Positions 12,461-24,010 of a stretch of DNA of 64,000 bases are shown piece after piece (position 1 is the first letter of the stretch; each line of letters opens with the position of its first letter). A program made the position numbers and the translations under genes. This stretch comes from Bryopsis sp. KO-2023 (lineage: Eukaryota; Chlorophyta; Ulvophyceae; Bryopsidales; Bryopsidaceae): contig BSYQ01000001.1 in assembly GCA_030272585.1 (NCBI GenBank), forward strand, positions 2,480,001 through 2,544,000, in the 5' to 3' direction. The notes below the pieces were generated by a model. That model was not told where the DNA came from, searched no databases, and saw nothing but the letters and a program-made list of their open reading frames with translations.

Positions 12461-15400
12461 ACTCTGCTCAAAATATAGGGCATACGGCAAATCGCAACTT
12501 ACAAAAACAGAACAGTAAGATACATACATTTATTGAATCTCTAAAAATCCTCCTACTGAACAATCTTCAATTTTTAATCAAATTGGTAGCTTCTTGTACT
12601 CATGAATACAAGTTGTGTTGGAATGCAGGGTGATACACCGTGTGATACGGTGATCTTGCTGTCGAGATCCGGCAATCTTTCGATAGTCTCTTTCGATGCT
12701 GATGTCCACAGGTATGCTGAATTTCAATGGACATGATAATGTCTGTGGAAAACTCGATTGTTGCTGTTGAAGTTTGATACCTGATGATCGCTGCTGCTGG
12801 TATCCATAAGTCCACCTTGCATTCTCTCAGTTTTGAGTTTTGAGTTGCTGGATCAATTTCCTTGCAGATTCATCGTTTTAAGTCATGTCGGAACGCGAGT
12901 TGCAGGTGAGACTTCGACTCGAAAACAGACCTGCTCTCTTTTCAAAACGTCCAATCCTGCGTTTTGCCATTGACTAGGACAAATCTACAACCACAGCAAA
13001 CGAAATGGGCAGTTTTTTTTATGCAATACGCAAACATGCCAATTTGGATGTCAAAAAGCACCCGACAACCACATTGGGGCTGATTCAAGGTCAATAACGT
13101 ACTGAGGGTTGGGCGAAGGTTTTCCCTCCATCAAGGAAGACCTGCAGTTTTGCGTTTCTCCGGATGCGGCAGCCGTTTGCTTGGCAAGGCCGCAAGATCA
13201 AATTGCCAACCTGTGGATCAATCAAAGCAACTCGACGTTTCTCAAGGACCCCGTGCACCACTTCAAAAAACTGCAAAAAGATGGGGAGGCGCGATGGGGA
13301 CAGATTTGTAGCATCTGTTATTTGGCTCCAAACAAGTCCACAGGATATCAGCACATTGCCGTGCTTGCGCAAAGGTAAGGAGAAATGAAAAACAGATCAA
13401 TTTTTTGTGGAAGCATTTTGTGAAATGACGACCTATGGACAAGTTTCATTGCTTTTGCTTGATAACGAAAACTACCAGTAGAAAACGATATGATAAGCCT
13501 TGCTGGTTTTCGGAGCAATTTTTTCGTTCGAAGAGATGATCTTAAGAAAAAAACCTCAAAAAGTGTTTGTGATATATGGCTCGTTGGTGCAACGATTTCT
13601 CTCTTTTTTTATTGAAGGAGCTTCACTTGCTCGTGTAAGCTGGAAGTCTTGAAATGTTGCCGGAGTGGAGGGATTTGGAGTCTCTTCAGATTGCACTTTC
13701 CTTGTAACAGCCGTTGGGTTCAGACGCTGGGATCCCCCGACCATCTCGAGCCAGTCCCTGGACACAAAGGAGGTAGAGCTTCGTATTATCTGATCCATTA
13801 GGTTTTCTCTCCTTTTTTTTCCCCACGTGACAAAAAAAATACCCAACCAAAAGAAACAGAACTGTGTTTTATCTGTACGGAAAATCTGTCGAAAGAAGCA
13901 TTTCCGGATCAGCTTGGAGTGATGCTCGAAAAGAAACAAAGCTGACGGATGCAAACTGGCTCCTCCAGGACTGGTGATTTTTGGAAGCACGGGATTTGCG
14001 GTGCTGGACTGTAGCGTGATCCACACGATGGGCGAAGAGGTGGATCCTGTGGAAATGCAAATGTGCACCGGCTATGACCACTCGCTTGGAAAGATTGTGT
14101 TGCTAGTATTGAGGCCCTTCCCTGAGCAACCATCAGCTGTGAAGAGCAATTCTCTGGAGCTCAGCAAGTCCCTGGAGTCGAGTTTGCTGCCACTGAGACC
14201 AGCCAAATCCTCAACCTCAGCAATGGTGAGTGATGCAGAAAACATTTTTTCTTTATTGCGCTCGGAGAAAAATAGACATTTCTTACAATGATGGGTCGAT
14301 GGAAATTTCTACTGAGATGTGCGAATTGGCTTGGAATTAAATCAGTAAAAATATTTTGGAACCAAAAACAGAAAGAAAATGACAAAGCAAAACCCAATAA
14401 AGGCCAATAGATCCATATCCTCCACAACCTCTACCCATATCGGATAAAGAATCGATCATCACCAAGTATGGAGTAACAATTTCGTCCATTAGTGATTCAA
14501 GAGGTAATCATTGTGTGTGTGGGGGGGTGTTTTCCATCAGCTGGGTTCGAGCATTCCAATCCTCGACACAAATGCATCAGATGTCCTGCTATCTGGAACG
14601 GGATCGACTTTCCTGGCGTCGTGTGGCCAAGAGTGTGAAATATTGGACGTTGCATGGGCAAAATCAGCTTCAGGGGATGGCCTTATGCCGGTGAATGAAT
14701 ATTGTGTTTACATCGCATCGGGAGGTGCAGTCCATCAGATGACGATCAAAGTGGTGTCGATGGGTAGCCAACTCGTGTGGGAATTCGGCTTCGAGGAGTT
14801 CGTCTACGAACACACTGGTGATTCGGTGGGTCTGACTGAGGACCAGTTTTCAATCTGGATCGATGGGAGCCATGGGGGGAAAGAAGTCTGTTGATGCTGG
14901 TCGAATGTTTAGTGCCATCTGAAGTAGAACAATAAGATGTTGCATGGAGCCATTGTATGTTTATCGACTGTGTTTTTTGGTGTCATAATCGGTGAGACTG
15001 ACATCGGTGCATGCGTAGGTCCGGTGTCGTGCATGGCTGTTTTGCCGGGTGGGGAGCTCCTCATTCACTCTTCGGAAGGGGATGGGTGCATGTTGAAGCC
15101 ACTGGAGTCTGAGCTGATTGCCCTGCCTGGGAGGTCTTTTCCGAAGGTGTTCACCCAACATCAAGTCATCCAGAATCATGGCCCAGTCCACGATTTTGTT
15201 GTGATGGACGATGCGACATCAGCGACAGGAAAGACGATTTGTGCTGCCACTGGAGAAGGTAAGCAGTGATAAAATTTGCTTTGATTCTATCCACATACTC
15301 ACGGATTTTTCTCATTTTTCTTATCTGGAATTTAGATGTGTGTGTGGTGTCGTGAAAGACCCCTTACATTGTAGCAGATACTGGATTGAGCTGAGTCGTC

Positions 15401-18400
15401 AAAAATGTGTTTCGTCTTTTCCCCCAGGTGAAACCGGTTGCTTGCGTAAAATCACAACAGGCCACAGCATCTCAGGAAATCATGCCAAATGCGACAGTGA
15501 GCTGGACTTTCAGGGTGTGAGTCGATTATGGGCTGTGAGGGAGTTTGCTGCAGATTGTCTGGATCAATTGTTGGTCGTCAGCTTCACGATGGGAACAAGG
15601 GCTCTTGCTACAGGTGCGTTTTGGGTTTGTGAATCCAATGCCTCCTGCCCAACACACAAAAAATAGTACTTGCTCAGAATAGCCATAGATGCTAAAAAAA
15701 GTGAAATTATTTGTTTCATTATCTGTCATCGCACGAAAAATTTGTAAATAGTTTGTAATCGCTCGGGGCAAAAATAGAATAAATTATTCTGAAAATGACT
15801 GGTGGTCGAATACGTTCTCTTTTATCGGAAAATTGTTCTACAGATGAATCAAAATATGAGTATAAATATATACTTTTGAATTGAAGTATTTAGGATTTGT
15901 TTTAAAAATATATATCGATTCTTATCAATGGGCTCGTTGGGTTTTGACATGGTTTTGTTTCTTTTTGTTCTGGTAGGCCCTGTGTTTGAAGATGTGACGG
16001 ATGCGCTTGGACTGAGGGCTGACACCCCCACTCTAGCATGTGGGAGGATATGCGATGGGTTTCTGGTGCAAGTGACTCCGACTTGCGTCGCTCTTTGCAA
16101 CATGGACACCCTCAGCTTGGATAACAAAAAGGGAGGCGATGGGGGGAGCAGCTGTCCGAGGAGAGAAGGCTCTCGGGACTACGGATTGGACAGGAGTATG
16201 AGGACCAGGCTTCCGGAAGTGAATGTTCGCCAATGGTACTATACGCATGTGCAAGAACCCCCCGAAAACACTCTGCTCCACGATGAATCTTTGGAGTTAG
16301 GCACTCAATACATGGAGGACAGCTGGTGAACACTCATTTGCACAGTGGATGGGCTGTACAGGGCGGTTTGCCTTGATGTAACAGATTTGAACATGGGTGA
16401 GAAAAGAAGGGTGAACTGCTGCTGTTGCATTGCCTTGCAGGTCTCAGAAGGGCAAGCGAGACAGAGACAAATATAGAGATTCAGATGTTAATGATGATGA
16501 TGATGATAATGATGATGAAGCTGCCAGTGAATCTCAGAATAGAAGTGTAGGCAACGCATGGACAACCCCAAGAGTTGCAGGGGATGAAAAGAATTCAGAC
16601 AGGCCTTCCAAGATCACTGTGGCCGTGGTGGTGGAGGAGATGGTGTGTATTTACTGCGATGATGCGCAGGAGCTCACTGTGCTTGGTGTCGATGGTACAG
16701 AGGATTCCGATCAAGGTGAGTTTCAACGTGTTTGCCGATGCGAAGAAGCAAATAGGTGTAAGCATCATCGGATTGGGGCTTTTCCTTCCTTTTTTTTTTG
16801 CCAAGAAATATGTGGAAGTAGGTGGATGTGATGGCAAGATTGACTGTTTTTTTTTATCAGGTGGGCCCGGGAGGAAGAGGGCGAGAACTCAGGCGAAGCT
16901 CCAAGTGTGGGGGAGCATCATTCTTGATCAGGAGCTTCCTTCATGCCTGCAGATCGTGAATGGGATTTCACCATCGACATGGTTTTGCATAATGGGCTCA
17001 TACAAGCCAGGAATCAAGGTCTTCGCCATCCCTGGTCGAAACCAGAGCCCTGTGCCACACTGCAGCCTTTCCGAAGAGTCCATATGCTCCCGTATGATCT
17101 CTTTGCATTCGGATTTGGGATTTCCCCCCATTACGGACGATGAACGCCATCCGGATCCATTCATACCCGAGAGCATCATGAGCTGTCGTGGGCCGATTGA
17201 GCTCGAAGAAACCAGCGTCCGATTCCTTGTTGGGTTTAGAAACGGCACTCTCGCTGAATACACCCTCGAAGGCAGCGGAGGGGACGCTCTGAAATGCAAC
17301 TCACTCGTTCATATCGGGGCCCGCCCTCTGTGGATGGTAAAGATCGACGAAAGCAGCATAATGTGCATGAGCGACCGTACTTTCCTCATGAAGTACATGG
17401 AGTCGAGCGGATGTCTGGTTAGCTTTCCATTGGCTCTGCCAAGCAATATCGTCAGTGGGACTATATTGATGGGAAACGAAACGCTGTGGCATACCGTAAA
17501 GGCAGGCAGCTTGGTTCCAAACTCCAAGCTTTTTCAGCGCGACCCCAAGATGGGGTCGAATGCAATGCCAGTGTTGGCTTGCATTGATGAGTCGGGCGAA
17601 TTCTCGTTGATGCCTCTTTGCGAAACAGTGGAGTCTTTTCAACTTCATGCTGCCCCTCTCTCGGTGGCGCCCATCCCTGGCACGGAGAAGATGTTGACCT
17701 CATGCTCCAGCGATTCTGGATCTCAACTGTCGGATGTCCATCACTTACGATTGATCGACATGGGATCGCATGAAGAAGATGCTCGATTCAGATTGCCAAC
17801 GGGATGCATGACATCATGTCTCTGCCTATGGCCGCCAGCTCAACCGAATCCAAGCAACGCGAGAAGTGATGGAGGGAATCCATCAGGGTTCGGGTCGCCT
17901 ATCCACAGCGATGTAGCAATGTCAGACTCAGAAACTTCCTCGCATGTGCAACCTATCGATGAAGCGACAGGGGCAGTGCCAGCAGAACCATCATCGTCTG
18001 GAATTCACTCCTGTTTGTCGGCAGTGAAAGGAATGGCGGCCGTCTTGACATGCTGTGGATCCTTCATTCGACCTCCTTCCAGCATCAGTTCCACCCCTCG
18101 ACATGCGAATGCCCAGCTGGGGTCGGCAGGGGAGGGGGTTTTGGATTCTTTCTACATCACTGTTGGCACCAGGTAACGAGGACACACCCTTTTTTTTGTG
18201 CATTTTTTAGTGTAATGATTGAGGACTGGGTATATGCTTCCTTCCATCTGATCTGGAAGGAGCCAAACCTCAACAGCTCAGCTTCTTTTTTTTTTTTGTT
18301 GAAGGGGGGGGGGTTGCATGCAAGGGAGCTGTCAGTCCTGTGGAAGCATTGAGTTACTGTTTTCAATGAGTGACTGAGTACAGTCAGTTGATGAGTTAAT

Positions 18401-20016
18401 TGACCGTTGCTGCCCTAGGTATTCCAGAGGGCTTCTGGACCTCAGTGGTCATTTAGGAGACCTGCTCTTGATTCAAGCCTCCCTCCACATCAGCCAATCT
18501 CCATTCTCCTCAAAACACCCATGCCACAAATGGCACTTTGAAATTGTTTCAAGACGCAGACTCCCAGATTTCGTTGGAGCTGTCGCTGGGCTGAACGAAA
18601 ATCTGCTGGTAGCAAGTGTAGGGAAGCGCTTGGTGTGTTTTGGACTGATATCTGCTGGGGATACAGAGAAAAAATGGGAAAAAAGAGGCTGGATACTGAC
18701 CCATGATGCAATCGAGCACCTTTCCACATGCCCAGAAACATTCATGGTCGCCGCTGGGGATAGTTTTAATTCGGTGGTTTTGTACCAATACCACGATAAG
18801 TTGGATGAATTCCAGGTATTGACTCATTTAACATCATTAGTAGTGTCGTTCTTTGTCTGGCAGGGGGGAGGTCGCTGATTTTCCACACATATGAGTAAAA
18901 TATTTTGGTTTTTTTGTTGTTTCGGGGGATGGGAATGGGCTGCAGCAGTTACAACATATCAAGAAGTTGTGTCAAACTCTTTTCCCCCAGCCCGCCCGAG
19001 GAGATGACCTTGGAATTAATGGGAATCGGTGGAAAAGGGTGCCACTTTGCCTCGAAAGAGCTGGTCTATCTGTTGAATGTCGGTTTGTTCCTTGTCTGCC
19101 AGATACTATACTCCGATCGATGCACCCGGTTAAACCGGGGAGTCCATCTGTTTGGCGGTGTAAGCCGGGTGTTTGCAATCGATGCAAATGGATGCTTTTG
19201 CATTCTGGATCCTGCGTCGAACGGCCATTCCCCAGAAAGAGCACTTGAAACTTCGGGACAGTTTCACCTCAGGAAATCTCTGTCGAAGATGGTGGTGCTG
19301 CCAGAAACTGAAGGTGTGATATCTCCAGCCGCCAGACTCCTTTTCTTCGCAAGAGTTGCAAAAGGAATGTGTGGAAAGAGGAAAATGTGGAAGCTTCTTT
19401 GACTACGCTGATTTCTCTCTCACACACACCCTCCCCCTTTCTTCTGCAAAAAAGAAATGAAGCAAAATCAAGTCGTTTGATTTCTTTGTTCTCTCAGGAA
19501 TGCCAGGGCAGTCTGTTTTGATGTCCACTTTGAACGGCTGCTTGCATTTATTGACTCTGTTGCCTGATGACCTGGCGCCTATCCTCTGTGCCATGGAAAA
19601 GCTGCTCCTTTCACATCCAGCCCTGCAACCATTGACTGGTGATGAGCACTTGGCTCCATCAAGAGGTAACCCATGGACACGGATATTCCATTCCATCCTT
19701 AATTCTTGATGCATATATATTCTGACTGTACCCAAGCCGTCAGACTGATGGACATTTTGGTGCAGGTGGAGTCCGATGTTTTGATGACAGGTGTAGAAGG
19801 AAGGGTATTTTGGACGGTGACTTGCTGTCCGAGTTGCTCGTCTTACCACCGTCCGATCAGAGGGACGTATTTCGTAGTTTCGCTGCCAACCCAGAGCTCA
19901 TGGCAGCTTTTTCCAAAGTCACATCTGCAAACGTCGATAGCGTGGGGAATAATGCAGAAAAATTAGGGCAAATGGCCTTGCACATAGTCAAAAACTTGGG
20001 CACTTTCCTTGTGTAA
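11935..20016 (+). CDS. DDB1/CPSF-A/SF3B3 superfamily protein (MMS1_N and CPSF_A domains)
   Basis: WD-like triple beta-propeller family that serves as a scaffold in CUL4-DDB1 ligases, CPSF or SF3b; it looks closest to the plant DDB1-like protein annotated as CPSF-A subunit (Arabidopsis At3g11960 type), not to DDB1 itself. Exons: 11935-12153, 12629-12711, 12868-12905, 13107-13374, 13618-13772, 13969-14225, 14541-14817, 15019-15258, 15428-15613, 15977-16325, 16441-16715, 16861-18172, 18419-18815, 19103-19313, 19498-19665, 19766-20016. These sum to 4686 bases, 1561 residues, with phases matching at every junction. Signatures: N-terminal FRSVGFQDLVLCRGTVLEL, SGNLSIVSFD, GCLRKITTGHSI, DTPTLACGRICDGFLVQV, SYKPGIKVFAIP, ILYSDRCTRL and the C-terminal RKGILDGDLLSELL. 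Exon 5 is poorly conserved and its acceptor (13618 or 13621) is uncertain. Exon 11 encodes an acidic run of Asp/Asn. Confidence 0.9.
12435..12461. repeat. (CA)n microsatellite in intron 1 of the CPSF-A-like gene
   Basis: About 13 uninterrupted CA units, inside the intron between 12154 and 12628. Confidence 0.95.
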
Positions 20017-21305
20017 CGTTCAGGAAATTTATCGAGCAGGGGGTTATATCGAAAGGGGCATTGGGAGGGGGGTTGTAAGAATACCTAGGAAGTCCAATTT
20101 TGGGGATAGTTTCGAGGGAAGTCTCTTATTTGGCAGATTCCCTGAGGAAAATATGGAAACCGGGATAATCACTAGGAAGACAGTTGATCAACCTTTGGGA
20201 AAGAGGAACTGCAACGAATTTTCTGAGACATTTTGTTGCTCTTTTTAAGCCTTCAGGCAACACATTTGTGACTGTGACATTTTCGAGCATTGCAGTCATC
20301 CTGCAAAAATACGAACTACCAGTGCCCACTCATGTTAATACCTCATTCGTTTTAAGGAAAGTTGGTGGTCTGACTCGTGTTTCAGATGGATTCATATGGT
20401 TTATGGATGATTCCAACAAGGGGGTGGACCCAGTAAAACCCCCTTAAACTTCAACCACTTTTGTGAGCATGCTCTTAGAAGGAGCAGAGGGGGAGAGTTT
20501 GTTGAATCCCCTGGAGTCCCACAATTGATTGAGTTTTGAAAGATCAAAAAACTTATTTCCAGTGTGTTGTGGAGTCACCAGGACATCGTCGGGCATGGAT
20601 ATTCTCACAGAGCACCAGCCAATACAAGAATTTACATAGATTCTCAGTCCTTCCCAGTCTTTTTGGTACACAACAAAAGACCGAAAGCAGCACAAGAACA
20701 GGATTGCAAGATGCTACTTTTAACAGGAACTGGCTTGATTGTATAGCCACAGCTTTAGGGGGTTTGAGTGTGTAACGAGTCCAAATACATTTTTCTAATG
20801 ATCGTTCTGAACTCGTTGAATTGATGCACAAGGACACAAGGAGCAAAGCATCAAAAATTTTGATTCAAAATGCTTTGTGTCTACATGTAATTCCATAATT
20901 GTATTCTTTCCTCTGACGGTCTGTAAACTGTATTAAGGAAACCAACCAAGCATTTCTGGAAAAATAATTCATTTTTGCACCACCACTTGACATCCACACA
21001 GACTTATCGAAAACTTTTGGTTGGAAAAACCCCTCATAGTCCAAGGACACCCAACCAAACTCTTGAAGACAAGATTATGTTCTTCCCAGTAACCCCTACC
21101 GACCCTATCGAAAATAGTGATTTTTGAACTTCTGTTGTAACTTCTGTTGTATTACGTCATGCTGACACGGAGGTGAATGCCGTGCCTTCTTTAGGACCCC
21201 GCGCAACCGAGTTTTCTTTCTTGCAAGCTTGCCTTTCTGCCGTTACCGTTCGTTGCTCTCGTCTTTGCGCCGCTTGCTGCCACCTTTTCACCGCAGTCGG
21301 ACGTC
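20017..21305. other. Intergenic region with weak coding-like fragments
   Basis: About 1.3 kb. An 87-residue open frame at 20184-20447 and a 79-residue one at 20536-20775 on the + strand have mixed composition but no recognisable family, no clear splice continuity and no conserved motif, so I do not call genes. The last 150 bases before 21306 are CpG-rich and probably hold the promoter of the next gene. Confidence 0.4.
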
Positions 21306-22558
21306 ATGGGGAAGCAGCAGCGTCGAGTTGTGCCGATGTGAGTCTCGCTTTGATTGGTTCTGTCCTACCTATCTTTCTCCAACCGTTGACGACTTCGTGA
21401 AACCAGCTTGTTTGGACGAAACTTTTTGAAAGACATCCTTTGGCAAACGGCTCGCGTTTCTTCGAAAAAGTGACCCTTGCGAATTAGTTCTCGATTGATG
21501 CACGATCCCTTCGACGGACGTCGTTGTGTCGTCGCTGCACTTTTTTTATAACAAAACAAAACATAGACTATAAAAGAACGAAACAAAACACAGACTGTAA
21601 GAAAACGTAAACAAAACACAGAATATAACAAAACGAAACAAAACACAGAGCATAACAAAGCGAAACAAATCGCAGAGCGTAACAAAACAAGCTTGTGGCA
21701 GAGCACCTGAACTGAGTTATTGGTGGATGTGACTTGCAGAGCTCTGGCGACCTTCATCCTCGGCATCGTGGTCGGGGCTCTCATTGGAAGGAGCTCGGTT
21801 GGTTGTGGGAGTGCTGGCGAGGTGGTCTCACCCGCAGTGCCTGCCGTAGAATATTACTACGGTAGGTACTACGGTGAGATTGCCGTGGAGATGTGGAATC
21901 GTTCCCTGGAGAGGAAGTCCAAGCTGGTGAGCATTGTTCTGAATGTGCATTTTTTTGTCCTGTTGAGGTGCCATTGATATTTCTTACATTTGCTGTGAAT
22001 CAAGTTTTCATATGATCTGCTGGGACATTGTCTTCTTCCCCATTAATTTTTCAGAAAATTTAACTACTGCTTGACCCTGATTGCTTGATGGTTCAAGACC
22101 AGTCAATAGTTTTTGACATCTGATGAGCTCAGATGTGATGTCAGGCTCAGTTGTGTGAAACTTTTCTGAAACTCTCAAAAGATCAACATTGAAGTAGATC
22201 GATGTGGGCGTGTGATCATGATTGATCTATGAAATTATGATTTCTGTGGGCCAATGTATCATGATGTGACTGTTTGTGCTTTTTTTTTTTTTGCTTGTAG
22301 ATCTGCCCTATACCGCCAAGTGAAGTGGATCCCAGGTTTCTTTTCTGCTTGAAGGTGATCATCGTCTTCATCTTCCGGAAGCTGATCTCTGTCTTCTTCA
22401 TGCTTCTCGCCTATCTCGGATCCAAGCTGGTGCTCCTCGGGAAAGGGGTAAAAAAGTTTTTCGCGAGACGTCGAAGGGTAGACCCCCAAAAAAAAATGTC
22501 GATTAAATTTACGTACAAGGCAAGAGGGGATGGAGCTGCTCCATCCTCTTCTTGCTAA
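21306..22558 (+). CDS. Small membrane protein of unknown function (158 aa)
   Basis: Not recognised. Three exons, 21306-21337, 21740-21926 and 22301-22558, join in phase (32+187+258 bases) to 158 residues. A short basic N-terminus (MGKQQRRVVP) precedes a glycine-rich hydrophobic segment (IALATFILGIVVGALIG), a tyrosine-rich loop (EYYYGRYYGE), a charged stretch, then a long hydrophobic region from FLFCLKVIIVFIF to about GSKLVLLGKG, and a strongly basic tail (FFARRRR). Two or three membrane spans are likely. The predicted signal is equally compatible with ER or an organelle. Splice sites are good (GTGAGT donors, CAG or TAG acceptors). Intron 1 carries a 28-bp minisatellite, and the stop codon is followed within about 170 bp by a long minisatellite array. 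Confidence 0.65.
21561..21691. repeat. Minisatellite, about 28-bp unit x 5, in intron 1
   Basis: Five imperfect units built on ACACAGA(N)TAACAAAACGAAACAAA fall between 21561 and 21691, wholly inside intron 1 of the small membrane protein gene. The strand shown is strongly A-rich. Confidence 0.85.
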
Positions 22559-22714
22559 TAAAAAAAAATTATAACACCCCCGGCAAGAAAAAAAAAAGCC
22601 GATATTCAGGCTATTTTTTATTTGAAAAAACAATGTCATCATCGATTTTGATTAAATTACATTCCCGTACTCTCCTTTGATGGGTCAGTTTCTTGCCGGG
22701 GTTATAAAAAAAAA

Positions 22715-23600
22715 AAAAAAAAAGACAAAAAGAGGGGAAAGGGAATCTTTTATTTGGGGTGAACTTTTGATTTTCAGTCCTTAATTTCCAGAAACGGGTG
22801 CTTTTAAAAAAAAAAAAAAAAAAGAAAAAAAGAGGGGAGAGGGAATCTTTTATTTGGGTGATATTTTAATATCCAGTCATTCATTTCCACTAGTGGAAGA
22901 TTTGAAAAAAAAAATCAAAAAAGACAAAAAGAGGGGAAAGGGAATCTTTTCTTTGGGGTACAATTTTGATATCCAGTCATTCATTTCCAGAAACGGGTAC
23001 TTAAAAAAAAAAAAAATCAAAAAAGACAAAAAGAGGGGAAAGGGAATCTTTTCTTTGGGGTAAAATTTTAATATCCAGTCATGCATTTCCAGAAACGGGT
23101 ACTTAAAAAAAAAACAAATCAAAAAAGAAAAAAAGAGGGGAGAGGGAATCTTTTATTTGGGTGATATTTTAATATCCAGTCATTCATTTCCACTAGTGGA
23201 AGATTTGAAAAAAAAAATCAAAAAAGACAAAAAGAGGGGAAAGGGAATCTTTTCTTTGGGGTACAATTTTGATATCCAGTCATTCATTTCCAGAAACGGG
23301 TACTTAAAAAAAAAAAAAATCAAAAAAGACAAAAAGAGGGGAAAGGGAATCTTTTCTTTGGGGTAAAATTTTAATATCCAGTCATGCATTTCCAGAAACG
23401 GGTACTTAAAAAAAAAACAAATCAAAAAAGAAAAAAAGAGGGGAAAGGGAATCTTTTCTTTGGGGTAAAATTTTGATATCCAGTCATACATTTCCAAAAA
23501 AAAAAAGAAAAAAAGAAAAAAAGAGGGGAAAGGGAAGGGAATCGTTTTTGGGGGCTGGCCATGATGGGGTGAACTTTTGATTGTCAGTCATTAATTTCCA
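22715..23600. repeat. Minisatellite array, about 100-bp unit x 9, with 303-bp higher-order period
   Basis: Nine copies of a roughly 100-base unit contain AGAGGGGAAAGGGAATC at about 22730, 22830, 22930, 23031, 23135, 23233, 23334, 23438 and 23521. Each unit has a poly(A) block, the purine-rich block, a TTTGGGGT block and ATCCAGTCAT(T/G)CATTTCC. The stretch 22854-23063 recurs essentially unchanged at 23157-23366, showing a 303-base higher-order period of three units. Open frames in the array on both strands are products of the repeat, not genes. Confidence 0.95.
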
Positions 23601-24010
23601 CTGAGGAGGAAAAAGAACAAACTTAAATCTGATGTGAGTTTGCGTGTTGTCTAATTGGCATTTGGGTCATTTTGGATTTCTCTCCCTGAAGTCCATGTGA
23701 TGGGTCAATTTTTTGTGTGAAAAAAGGAAGAGGGCCGAAAAAAGGGCATGTCAATGTTATGTGTGAAGAAAAATACAAAAGGAGAGGGGAGAAAAAAGGA
23801 AGGGTCAGTTTTATTTGTGATAAAAAAAACAAAGGAGGCAGAAAAATGAGCGGACAAGTTTATGTGTGAAAAAGAACAACAAGAGGAGAGAGAAACAGGA
23901 ATAAGTAATTTTCTACATGAGAAAAATGAAAGGAGAGAGGAAATGAAAAACAAGGAAGGGTGTTGGCTTTGAAGGAAATGAGTTTTTTCTATCGAAAACA
24001 ACAACAATGG
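23600..24010. repeat. Degenerate A/G-rich low-complexity tail of the array
   Basis: Irregular 50-60-base units containing GTCA(A/G)TTTT(A)TGTGTGA followed by AAAA and GGAGAG blocks continue downstream of the ordered array. They look like a decayed or unrelated purine-rich repeat. Confidence 0.6.

Noticed and set aside
18945-19102. Extra exon in the CPSF-A-like gene (QLQHIKKLCQTLF...)
   Set aside because: It breaks the phase to the following conserved block. Direct splicing from 18815 to 19103 restores the LYSDRCTRL motif and closes the total coding length.
22854-23497. Lysine-rich open frames on + and phenylalanine-rich frames on - inside the minisatellite
   Set aside because: They follow from the repeat unit being open in two frames. 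They have no start context, no family and differ only by repeat copy.
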